Positions 26,487-34,600 of a stretch of DNA of 64,000 nt are shown piece after piece. Source of the DNA: Salminus brasiliensis. Its lineage: Eukaryota; Chordata; Actinopteri; Characiformes; Bryconidae. The translations under genes were made by a program, and so were the position numbers. The notes under the pieces were generated by a model, which was given only the letters and a program-made list of their open reading frames with translations, made no database searches and had not been told where the DNA came from. The stretch covers positions 22,075,282-22,139,281 of the forward strand of contig NC_132893.1 of assembly GCF_030463535.1 (NCBI RefSeq). The letters run 5' to 3'. How positions within the stretch are numbered: position 1 is the first letter of the stretch; the number at the start of each line of letters is the position of its first letter.

Positions 26487-29022
26487 CTCCTTCACACTCT
26501 CTTGTTCTCTCTGAACTAGCCCTCGGCTGCCTCTAGTCCCTCCAGTCAGAGTCCTCTCAGGCCTCCGGGACAGGACCCCTTTGCACAGCTCTCTCTCAAG
26601 GATTTCCTTTAGAGACTCTCTTAGGTACAGCATGCCTGGGCCGCGTGTGTGTATGTGCCGCATGTTGATAGCACTAACTGAGTCTGCTTGATTAAATGGC
26701 ACTGTTGCTGTCTACACCCTGTGTTTCGCCTGATCTTTACTTGACGCTGACTTTCTTAGTTTACTCTTTTTTTTTTTTTTTTTTAAATTAATATGCTTTA
26801 TGGGTCTCTGCAGCTGAGTACTGCCTGATGCGTAGGCTTTCTGGGGTGAAGCTGGTGGTTTTCCTTCATGACTGATGTTTTCAGTTACTGTTAATTGCCT
26901 CATGATGTGATTAGTGTTGCTCCATATGGTTAACAACTGTGCCGTCATATCAGTAATCATTGCCCACTTTGATGTGAATGCTTGTTTTCATTTCATCAAA
27001 CGTCTCTGAGGTTTGGAGTTCAATGAGATTGAACGTGCTTATTTCAGTCTTTCAAAACTTAAGACTGGATAAGACTAAACCAGAACACTACACCATCGTC
27101 AGAACCATCATCCATCAAGCGCAAAGTGTCAAAAAGACAAATCTAGTTATGATACATGAGCCGTAACAGCAGTGTGTGTCTATGGACAAGGAAAGGTGCC
27201 CTAATTTGCCATAGAACAAAAAGTGCTGCCCAATCACTAGTCTGAGGAATTCTAATGTGTACATAGGATACCATAGTTTTGACCCTTTTTACATCTGATC
27301 ATTTCATGCGTCCTGAGTGTCCAAATTATAGATAGATAAGGGTTTTTCCACAGGCTGATTCAGAACCTGTATAAAGCAGATCTGTCAAGCCACTTCACGT
27401 AACCATATGTTTACACTGGAAGCAACATTTCGCCTCTCGTCGCTCATGACCTGTGGGTGTTTCTCAACTTAAGCCGACCTGTTCTTGCCATGGTTTCAGT
27501 GACTGCTTAGTGCATCCTGGTCTGTCCAGTCAGTCTAAAAAGACTTTAGAGTTTACTGCTGCCTGTTTGCAGCAAAGGCACCGCTGAGTGCATGAAACAA
27601 CTCAAGCCCTGACCGAGCATTGCGAGAAATTTCAGCAGCGTTTCTTAATACAAATAAAGTAACTCACTGGGGATCTCATTGGCTATTGCCACATTGTGTT
27701 GATTCCAATTTGCATAAAGTTAAACTCTGTCTAATGTCTGACTCCGCCTGCTTCGCTTTGCCAGCGTTTGCACTGCTTCCTGTTGCCAGAAAATCCTGCT
27801 CTCCTTGAGATGCTCTCCATGATTACTGGCCGCCTTGTATGTAAATAAATACAACCATCTTTCTAAGCCACATTGGCCATGACTGCAACCAGCATCATCT
27901 CCGTATTTATTACGCTAAACAGCTTCTTATAATAATTGACTGTTAATTTATTTTTTTTAAACTTGGAGGTAGATGGAAACTTTGGTAGAGCATTGAGATC
28001 ACCTTTTTTTAAATGCAGCAACAGTCTTTTGCATAGGACAGGAAAACACAGGCAAATCCGTGGATAACACAAAAACCCTTGCCTTATGTGGCGATTTGCA
28101 TGTTGGGTAAATTATATAGCAACTGTCTGCACTAACAGATATCTGAAATAAATTTAAGTAAAAAGAAAAAAAACTGCTTCACATTCTTCATTTTATTCTT
28201 AAAAAAAGTAACAACCATTAAGGGAGCTTTAGAGCTAGTAAATACATTAAGTGTATCTGTGAAAGGAAAAAAATGGCTTAAAATGTTAAACAAGTTATTT
28301 GACTCTTAACAATTAAATTAAGGCATTAAAACACCCCAAAACATCTGTTGCTGCTGTTGTGATGTCTTTTCTATTGACCTCTAATTACTATAACTATAAG
28401 TGACATTGCCTCCAGTGCTTGCTGTACGTCAGCCTATTTAGCAAGCATAATTATTAGGAATGACTACAGTGGTATGAGAATGTAGTGTTTGAGTCTTTAC
28501 CAAGGACACTTTGGTGTTTCGAGACAAGTGTGAAAACACCAAGTCCACACTCAGGACCGATTGGGCTCATTTGGGCTCATTACTTCTGGTTTACTTTCAC
28601 ACTGAAGAATTCCATACAAACTGTGGATCGATTGTGTATCCAAGCAGTGAAGACCAGTGCTACCTGCAGTAATCGCATTTCACTGCGCAGCAACACCTGG
28701 AAATAAGTCAGTGGTCACGTAATAGCTTCCACTCCCAATAAACCAAACCACCACATGAAATGAACCCCAGACCACCGATTTCAGGAGGACCAAAGATCTC
28801 TGGGCCGCTCCTGGGCGCTTTTACATTAGACTAAACGTACCAAACTCATGTCTGACTACAGATTGTGATTAAACTTTTTCATAGGCTTGCAGTGACCAGG
28901 TGTAAACAGGGTCTTTTAAAAAAAAAATGTTTTTATTTTTACTTCTTAGATTTGGGCAGCCCAAACTGAATCACTGTCTGGTAACTGTGGGTTTTGTCCT
29001 TTTCCAGATGCAGTTCATGTGA
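473..29022 (+). CDS. picalm: Phosphatidylinositol-binding clathrin assembly protein (PICALM/CALM), 5'-truncated by the window
   Basis: PICALM binds PI(4,5)P2 through its N-terminal ANTH domain and recruits clathrin, AP-2 and SNAREs such as VAMP2/8 to endocytic pits. Exons read by eye: 473-615, 2062-2137, 2849-2951, 3741-3834, 4440-4551, 5923-6029, 6390-6431, 8626-8711, 9030-9153, 9350-9486, 10269-10366, (12006-12020), 12444-12596, 14226-14309, 15763-15843, 16693-16800, 17620-17748, 17957-17987, 18078-18177, 18375-18398, 22101-22160, 25796-25900, then 26520-26612 or 29008-29022. All have AG acceptors, GT donors and consistent phases. The peptides follow human PICALM closely: [58 protein letters not shown]. 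The first exon, with the lysine-rich lipid-binding loop, lies before position 1. Exon 10269-10366 has a clathrin-box-like DLLDL. NPF occurs in exons 12444, 14226 and 25796, and DPF in exon 12444. Teleosts have two paralogues (picalma and picalmb); I cannot say which this is. The close relative SNAP91 is less likely because the NGMHFPQY microexon and QFM end are PICALM features. Confidence 0.96.
1141..1508. mobile_element. Non-autonomous DNA transposon copy in a picalm intron
   Basis: The left end CCTGTTTACACCTGGTCAC and the right end GTGATCAGGGTAAATGCGG are imperfect inverted copies. The interior is non-coding. It shares its termini with the repeats at 28893-28912 and 51185-51812. Confidence 0.45.
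3088..3527 (+). mobile_element. MITE of the CACTATATGGACAAAAGTATTG family (full-length copy)
   Basis: It begins CACTGTATGGACAAAAGCAT and ends CATTCAGACATGTAGTG, so the outermost bases form a short inverted repeat. It is the most complete of about ten copies in the window and about 440 bp long. It lies in the picalm intron before exon 3741-3834. The 157-codon open frame across it is accidental. Confidence 0.75.
4035..4113. repeat. (GT)n microsatellite
   Basis: About 39 uninterrupted GT units in a picalm intron. Open frames across it are artefacts. Confidence 0.98.
8034..8262 (-). mobile_element. tRNA-derived SINE in a picalm intron
   Basis: The minus strand contains GGTTCGATTCCC, a pol III B-box, and ends in the common fish tail with GTCGCTCTGGATAAGAGCGT followed by CAGCTAAAT. 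Decayed tails of the same family lie at 11868-11912 and 22850-22904. Confidence 0.65.
10864..11130 (+). mobile_element. Truncated copy of the TGGACAAAAGTATTG MITE family
   Basis: The readable core runs GGTCAAAAGTATTGGAACAT through TTCCAGAGAACACCGTTCCA, collinear with the first 60 percent of the copy at 3088-3527. The right end is missing. Confidence 0.65.
12006..12020 (+). CDS. picalm: Probable 15-nt picalm microexon (ELLSQ)
   Basis: A TC-rich tract ending in TTTAAG precedes it and GTAAGC follows it. Both neighbouring exons have phase 1 boundaries. Inserting the 15 bases adds Glu-Leu-Leu-Ser-Gln between TWG and DPF without a frameshift. The splice sites and phase are visible in the sequence; actual use is inferred. 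I do not recall this exon in human PICALM. Vertebrate microexons of this size are often neuron-specific. Confidence 0.5.
12444..12596 (+). CDS. picalm: picalm cassette-compatible exon with DPF and NPF motifs
   Basis: The exon is 153 nt and phase 1-1. It begins G|AT CCT TTC, giving DPF, an AP-2 appendage-binding motif. It also contains [12 protein letters not shown], whose NPF is an EH-domain ligand. It ends at TPSHEMFG, matching the human TPTHEMFVG segment. It can be skipped without changing the frame, which would remove both adaptor-binding motifs. Confidence 0.9.
14226..14309 (+). CDS. picalm: picalm cassette exon with a further NPF motif
   Basis: The exon is 84 nt and phase 1-1, with acceptor TCCTCCAG and donor GTACAA. 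It encodes [10 protein letters not shown], then a Cys/Ser-rich stretch ending RIEGFLS. The frame is open and both splice sites are good. I do not recognise this peptide in the canonical human protein, so it may be a fish-specific, paralogue-specific or alternatively spliced exon. NPF suggests EH-domain partners such as EPS15 or intersectin. Confidence 0.65.
15763..15843 (+). CDS. picalm: picalm cassette exon ([10 protein letters not shown]... AGLFG)
   Basis: The exon is 81 nt and phase 1-1. The acceptor is GGCTGTGGCAG and the donor GTAGGT. It encodes a Pro/Ser-rich peptide ending AVAGLFG, which joins directly to the [10 protein letters not shown] segment of the next exon, like the human GFTPSPVAQP. 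The ATG at 15750 is intronic and not a start. It is absent from the human canonical protein as I remember it. Confidence 0.65.
16693..16800 (+). CDS. picalm: picalm exon [10 protein letters not shown]... [12 protein letters not shown]
   Basis: The exon is 108 nt and phase 1-1. It is clearly homologous to the human segment GFTPSPVAQP through NVDFESVFGNKS. It is flanked by CCGCAG and GTAAGA. It lies in the disordered clathrin/AP-2-binding C-terminal half of the protein. Confidence 0.93.
18375..18398 (+). CDS. picalm: Conserved 24-nt picalm microexon (NGMHFPQY)
   Basis: Eight codons, phase 0-0, lie between AATAAACAG and GTAAGT. The peptide NGMHFPQY equals the human PICALM segment present in the long isoform. 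It is skippable without a frameshift. Confidence 0.92.
18743..20135. repeat. Shuffled internal duplications in a picalm intron
   Basis: The block at 18943-19210 (ACTGATGCGTCTAGAAAACG to GATATGGATCACTTGAGC) recurs at 19899-20130 with a short deletion. A second block, AATGCATGGTGCTTTCGGTT, is at 18749 and again at 19218. Copies differ by scattered substitutions. Confidence 0.75.
20144..20814. mobile_element. hAT-like non-autonomous element in a picalm intron
   Basis: The left end CAGGTAAAAATGGCCCAAAT and the right end ATTTGGGCCACTTTACCTG are inverted copies over about 24 bases with few differences. The 671-bp interior is non-coding. Flanking 8-mers are only weakly alike, so the target duplication has decayed. 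The CAGG terminus suggests hAT. Confidence 0.5.
23687..25020 (+). mobile_element. Tc1/mariner-type DNA transposon, inactivated, inserted in a picalm intron
   Basis: The element is 1334 bp and flanked on both sides by TA (23685-23686 and 25021-25022), the Tc1 target site. Its ends are inverted: CACTGTGTGCAGAATTATTA on the left and the complement CAGTGTGTGCAGAATTATTA on the right. A second copy of the TTATTAGGCAA/TTGCC-AATAATTCTGCAC motif lies inside each end (about 23870 and 24820), giving the IR/DR layout of many fish Tc1 elements. Only part of the transposase remains readable. It sits in the same orientation as picalm, between exons 22101-22160 and 25796-25900. Confidence 0.9.
23902..24791 (+). 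pseudogene. Tc1-like transposase relic (DD37E spacing)
   Basis: The first open part (23902-24327) starts [14 protein letters not shown] and carries the helix-turn-helix region with [17 protein letters not shown]. Near 24289 the frame breaks and the catalytic part continues in another frame. WTDEM is readable across the break, then [11 protein letters not shown] and [11 protein letters not shown]. The second D and the E are separated by 37 residues, a spacing known from the DD37E (TRT) group of Tc1-like elements. After REGKQY the usual C-terminal tail is missing and replaced by about 16 unrelated residues, suggesting an internal deletion. It is therefore not a functional gene. Confidence 0.85.
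26449..26482. repeat. (GT)n microsatellite before an alternative picalm exon
   Basis: About 17 GT units, ending about 38 nt upstream of the acceptor of exon 26520-26612. Intronic GT tracts this close can influence exon choice. Confidence 0.9.
26520..26612 (+). CDS. picalm: Alternative picalm last coding exon ending [12 protein letters not shown]
   Basis: Exon 25796-25900 ends in phase 0. From the acceptor CTGAACTAG the frame reads [18 protein letters not shown], then [12 protein letters not shown] and TAG at 26610-26612. The end carries a DPF motif that the other C-terminus lacks. A possible donor (GTACAG at 26622) follows the stop, so the exon may be a true terminal exon or a stop-containing cassette. 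AATAAA at about 27842 or 28736 could serve as its poly(A) signal. Confidence 0.72.
   Translation, partial: PSAASSPSSQSPLRPPGQDPFAQLSLKDFL
26613..29007 (+). other. picalm: Last picalm intron / UTR of the alternative end
   Basis: No coding exon was seen. The stretch 28490-28915 looks like a dispersed repeat. It ends in GACCAGGTGTAAACAGGG, the reverse complement of the repeat end at about 1143, so it is probably a fragment of the same non-autonomous transposon family. Confidence 0.5.
29008..29022 (+). CDS. picalm: picalm canonical last coding exon (MQFM stop)
   Basis: After TTTTCCAG the frame from ...PVSGAQ reads ATG CAG TTC ATG TGA. This matches the human C-terminus GAQIQFM with Ile replaced by Met. 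Only 15 nt are coding; the rest of the exon is 3'UTR. Confidence 0.93.
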   Translation: MQFM

Positions 29023-30510
29023 AGCCGCAGCGAGTGTGCACTCCCAAAGGACGAATCACACAGCAGCCGATCTTAAACCTTTAATCTGTCCCCCAGTTTG
29101 CTGTTTGACTCCAGGAGAAGAACGTGGCCCCAGTACAGACAGAAACCAGGTTGGGAGGGGTGGTATTTTGGGTGGGGTAAAAGGGTGGGAGTGGGTGGTG
29201 TATGGTGAGGGACATCAGGCAGTCTGGCGAGTGTTTTGTAATTTGTCGAACAGTAACAGAGCTGCAGTTGTTTTCCCCGTACAGGACTGACCTCAGACAC
29301 ACATGGGTAATTATTGGAGGGGTAGGGGGAGGAGTCTGAGACCACAGTTGGGGATTCTCTCACAGCTTCACGTTCTACGGGGAAGGGAAAGGGGGTGGGA
29401 AGTTCTTTACCTGATCAGCAATCATGCATTATGTAATTTAACCACCACCATTTAAATATGCTGACTTCAGTTTCTACTATGATTTTTATTTTATTTTTTT
29501 TGGTTCTTACTTTTGCAGTAGACATTCCTTGTGTATTGTTTGTATTTATTTATGAGTTGCCCACTGAGAACATGACAGAAAACTTAATGATAAAAAAAAT
29601 AATGACTTTATGGAGGTCTTTCCTTGTGGGAGGTCATTTAGGAATGTGCTTTTATGGGTATGACTGTAGAATTGGATTTTGCGTGACTGAGTTGATTATG
29701 GTAATATAAAAAATGGGGGGTTGAGGAGGAAATGAACCACCTCTAAAAACTGAATCTGGCACGAAGTATTCTTTGAACCCTATTTCTGGTTTAGTGCAAT
29801 TCATCGTAGCACGGAAACTAGCCCACTCACTCCCATCCCTGCATTCGTAGAGAAAAGTGGAGGGGAGTATCCAATTAATTAATCCACATAGTCGATTCTG
29901 TGCCTAGGGTTTTCTTTTTCTTTCTTTTTTTTCCTTTTTTTTTTTTTTTTGGCAAGGGAACATTTATCCGACTAGCATCACTACATTTGTGATTCTGCAG
30001 CGTTGCATTGGGGAGGAGCTGTGTTGCTTTACGCTTGGCATGTCATTATTTTACACTGACGAGTTATACGGCTGCCTTTTCCAACCTGAATGTGCAGAGT
30101 TGCCTTCATGCTTGGGCCATCTTTCTCTACACAGGCACTAGAGGGCACCCTTTGCTGATACAGGAGCACAGGGAACGGCATGCACACCGTGTGTGTGAAC
30201 GCGTCACAGGTGGCCATCATCAGGGTGGGGTTGGTAGTGTCTTTTGTAAATTAGCAGTAGGTGCAGTAGAACAGGAGAACGAGAAGCACTGTTGATCGGT
30301 GCTTTGTGTAAATAAACTCGGACCCTGTCCAGTAGAGGAGCACGTGAAGGATGGTCCCAATATGAAGGTGATTCTATCCATTGATTTAGCATATTTGCTG
30401 CATTTGTCCCTGCAGATTCTATTTTTGTTTATATATATATTATATATATTAAAAAAATGTATGTGAGCAAAATTTGGTTGATTTTCAAATAAAAGAGCAG
30501 CTTCCACAAA
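29023..30510 (+). other. picalm: picalm 3'UTR
   Basis: This is non-coding sequence after the QFM stop. It has a G-rich block at 29153-29199, a long T tract near 29920-29950 and an AT stretch at 30430-30450. AATAAA occurs at about 30307 and at 30488-30493, about 20 nt before the probable cleavage site. The transcript end is inferred from the signal only. Confidence 0.65.
30488..30493 (+). terminator. picalm: Probable picalm poly(A) signal AATAAA
   Basis: Canonical hexamer followed by a GT/T-rich stretch (AAGTTTGTCTCC) from about 30512. A second AATAAA at 31366-31371 could give a longer transcript overlapping the ccdc83 3' end. Confidence 0.55.
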
Positions 30511-31044
30511 AGTAAGTTTGTCTCCTAATGCTTATTTATACATAAAATTAGCTAGAGGTGGAACCCACATTAGAAACAGTAGTGCAATTTGAGGGAAGGG
30601 GTGGTATTATTTGATGCATTAGTTTCATATATATTTTATATATATATTTGGTTTAAAGTGGGATGAACACTTTCTCTTAATGCTAATTTTATACAGGATA
30701 ACTGATGTGTACTCATTTTAGACTGTTGTTGTGCATATTTAGAATTCACTTGGAGGGTGGGGTGTCCCTGATATAGAAATCATAAATTTCTATTAAAGAG
30801 CACTCTTTAGTTTAACATTTATTGATTTTCTTCTAGTGTTCAGTAGCAGCAATACAAGAAAATTAAATATAAAGTAAACTCAACACTTTAATTAAAACAA
30901 AGTCTGACATGCCACTTTTTTGTGTTTCCTAAAAATGTACTGGATGACAGGGAGAGGAAAGCACTTTATCTTGACTGTCTGCCCATACTTACTGTAGGTC
31001 CAGGGGATTGAATAATTTTCTGATCCCAAGCTCATGTCTCTAAC

Positions 31045-31045
<1 letters not shown>

Positions 31046-31084
<39 letters not shown>

Positions 31085-31085
31085 G
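31046..31085. repeat. (TTA)n microsatellite
   Basis: About 13 TTA units between the convergent 3' ends. Confidence 0.95.
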
Positions 31086-31471
31086 GTGTAACTGGTCACA
31101 GTTGCACTCTGCTGACTCCCACAGTAATGGAAATCTGCTTTCCGCTCACACCCCTGAGTGATGTTGCTGCAGATGTGTGACCACGTTGCCTCTCGTGGCA
31201 CAATGTTTATAAACCGTACCCTTTTTATCCACACACTCTTCATGTGATAGACAGCTGCTCAGTCTGTTTTTTTTGTTTGTTTGTTTTTTTTGTGGGGTAT
31301 TTTATGTTTTATATATATGCTCAGCATCCAGATTTAGACATTAATCACTGTAAAAGGTAACCGTGGCAATAAAACTGTTCCACACTGTTTGTGGGTCAAC
31401 ATTGGCAATTAATTGCATCCTGAAACATGGTGGGTAAATTGGTATGGCTTATCTGTGATGTTACACCACTA

Positions 31472-31477
31472 TTTATT
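31472..31477 (-). terminator. ccdc83: Possible ccdc83 poly(A) signal
   Basis: TTTATT on the plus strand reads AATAAA on the minus strand, about 205 nt beyond the ccdc83 stop codon. Several TTTATT copies in the (TTA)n tract near 31047 are alternatives. Confidence 0.4.
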
Positions 31478-31681
31478 TACTCTTTCTGCTTTGAGACATG
31501 GTGTTCCTAATATAAGACACAAAATACACATCAGAATTATGAGCCAGCATCACTTTTATATCACAGGTTGGCAAATGACTGCAGTACGACTCCTGCTGTT
31601 CCAGACGGGCATCCTGAAGTTGTAGACCTTAAGACATCAAGAAAACTATCCATTTCTGCTGTTTTCATGTTTTGTATGACC

Positions 31682-34600
31682 TTACGGAAACTTTTTGCGG
31701 ATGATGCAGCTGGTAAGTGACCGATCTTGCGTCAGGCTGTCAAGGTGCGTCACCCTGTCCAAATCCTCAGGTTCATCCGGCAAAGGGTGCAGAGTCACGG
31801 CCTGACCCACCACTCTCAACAGCTTCTGCTCCAGGGGATACAGATGCAGGCTCTCCTACAAATAGAAGATCTCACTTTTTTGCAGCGTTCTCTTCTGGCC
31901 TCAGAAACAAGGAGAGTGACTGTTCATGGGCAATGCTAAGCCCATCTGTATTCTTACGACTGCAGGGCAGGAAGAACTGGCAGTGGTTGGGGGGAGGAGG
32001 GAATACAGATAGATTAAACTTATCTCTGAATCAGTGTTACGTTGCTGCCTCTAGGGGCTAATTAAATAGTGTTTGGCACAACTAAGGTCTTTTCTGCATT
32101 TTCCATCAAAAAACTTTAATGGCTATTCCTTTGGAACACACCATTATGCCAAGGAACAAGTAGATATGGCATGCTTTTAATCAGTTCAGTCGACATGATC
32201 TTGTGGAATCATTCAGGGTTTTTAGGTCTGATGTAGTGAGCAGGTGTACTGGATGTTATAGGCTTGCAGTACAAACCTAAATACTTTGGGTCTAAAAGGA
32301 CGTGCAGTAGGTCAAAACACTCTTAAATGAGAAGCAAACGTCATGACTTTTGCAAAAAATATAATGCCTACATGCTTGTACAGTACAATGAAATTCTTCT
32401 TTGGCTATGCCAGACTTTGAAAGCTGAGGTCAAAAAGTACAGGCCAAGGGTCTTGCTCAAGAACCCCACTGTGGCAGCTTAGTGGACCTGGGTATAGAAC
32501 CCACAACCTTGTAAACAATAACCCAGCGCTCTAATCACTGTAGAAAAGCAAGCGTAAGTGCTCAGAAGAGTTCAGTCCTCCACATTATTACATGTGTTTA
32601 ATATTGCTTGCATGACATTCATCTTACAGCAATGCTCCAAAAGCTGGTAGAAAGCCTTCCCTGGACAGCAGAGACAGTTACTCCAACAAAAGAAGGATAA
32701 ACTTTTATACCATTAATTTAGGAATGAACAGGTGTCCCAATACTTTTGTCCATATAGTGAATTATGTATCTTGCAACAAGCCTCTTATTTCTAACGACAA
32801 TGTTTTACACTTGTCAGGTCACTTGAATGCTTTTACTCAACTAATCTCTATCAGGAACATCAGTGATTAGTCGGTATTCTCATAGCACACAATAAGGCAC
32901 TGCAATTTGTGAAATATCAATGATATTGATAAGGTTGATATCAAGATAAAAAAAAAAAGAATATACATATTGTGCAGCCTTACAACTCCAGAGATATACT
33001 CTCAGCAGTTCTACAATGAAGAGTTAAAAATTGCAGCAGTGACATCCAAAAGCATTTAGGAAGGCTAATGACTCACCCCAGGGTCGTTCTGGCTGCCATA
33101 GAGGAGCATGGTAAGGTCACAGGGAAGGGAGGAGGGTTTGCAGCTGGGATCTGTTTCATCTTTCTCCAACTTCACAGCCTGCTGCTGGTGCTGTGCCCCC
33201 CCAGCTTCCGCTCTGAAGTCAGACTGAGGCAGGGGGCCTCTTCTCGGCTCTGGAAAACACACGGATCGCTACTGATGGAGGGGTGAGGCGAGATTGGTAA
33301 CTGATAAGTGATGCTAATCAGCATTGAAAGTTGTGTAGAGCCAGGACATGGCTAATAAGGCCTGCATTCAGTGACTGGAGTTTAACTAATGAAGATATGA
33401 AGTCTTTAAAGAAAGCAGAACCAGTAAACCAGAAGTGATACAGAGCTGGTCTTTAAAAACAAGTGCACTATGTGCACAAATGTTTGTGGGCACCACTTCC
33501 AATGAATACATTTAGCTAAGTTGCACCTATTGCTGACACAGATGTGCAAATGCACACACACAGCTTGTGGAACTGTGTTCTCTGGAATGATGGATGGTGC
33601 TCCATTCTATACTTTTGGGGTGAGTTGGGGATGAGGTGGGGTCCAACATCCTGACCTCTCTAATGCTCTTGTTACTGAATTCAATCAAATCCTCCACAAT
33701 CTAGTAGAAAGCCTATCCTGGACAGTAGAGATAGTTTCTCCAACAAAAGCAGCCCTTGATTTCAGAAGAACATGGCATGAGCAGGTGTCCCAATACTTTT
33801 GTCCATATAGTTGAATTGGAATAGAAGTACAAAAATACAAACTCAAATGCTATCTAAGTTCTAAGAAACAACATGTATTTTTAGAACATCTAGAATGAAT
33901 CAGAATGAATTTTGCACAATTGATCCCTTATACAACTGTCCCCTTTCCCTAAATTCTTTAACTAGAAGTCACAAGGCTATTACAGCTAGCAACTATGATG
34001 TGACAATATCCAGATGGTGCTAAATATCAAGTGCTATCCTTTCATACTCTGTCAGAGGTCTTCAAATCTTGACCCGGAATCCAGTTTCTAGTCCTGGACT
34101 TTGCATGCAATCTCAGGTAGGTGTGACACTATGTGACCAATCAATTACATAAACGGTTCCTTTAGCTTCCAGTGAGATCAAAATGAAGGACTGGATCCTG
34201 GATTCAAGGTGTAGATGTGAAGACCTGGTGCTCTATGCACTACCTGGAATACCAGTACCAAACCTAAAGCAGGAGTTCCTAATCCTGCTTCTGAAGAACT
34301 TCCATGCTGGAGAGTGCAGATCCATCACACCTGGCTCTTCTATTCAGATGCCTCTGAAGGTCTTCATTATCACAATCAGGTATTTGGGATTAGGACTGGA
34401 GCAGAACTTTGCAGGGTGGTAGATCGAAGTCTATCCTCTACTGGAATCTCCTGTAGTTTGGTAGTTTCACCACTACTAAGCTGCACCGCTTAATCAGCTG
34501 AATATTGTCCATGAGAATGATGTTCAGACAAAAACCTTGATATTATGAACTCACTTCTTAATAAGCTAGAGTGCAGGACCTTTATTTTGTAATTACAGGC

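Larger units (their letters stand above)
30511..31681. other. Convergent picalm/ccdc83 3' spacer
   Basis: No coding sequence was seen. It contains a (TTA)n microsatellite at 31046-31085, T-rich runs near 31268-31290, and poly(A)-like hexamers on both strands. Confidence 0.7.

Noticed and set aside
32480..32541. tRNA gene on the minus strand
   Set aside because: The B-box is imperfect and stems do not pair. It continues into a SINE body.
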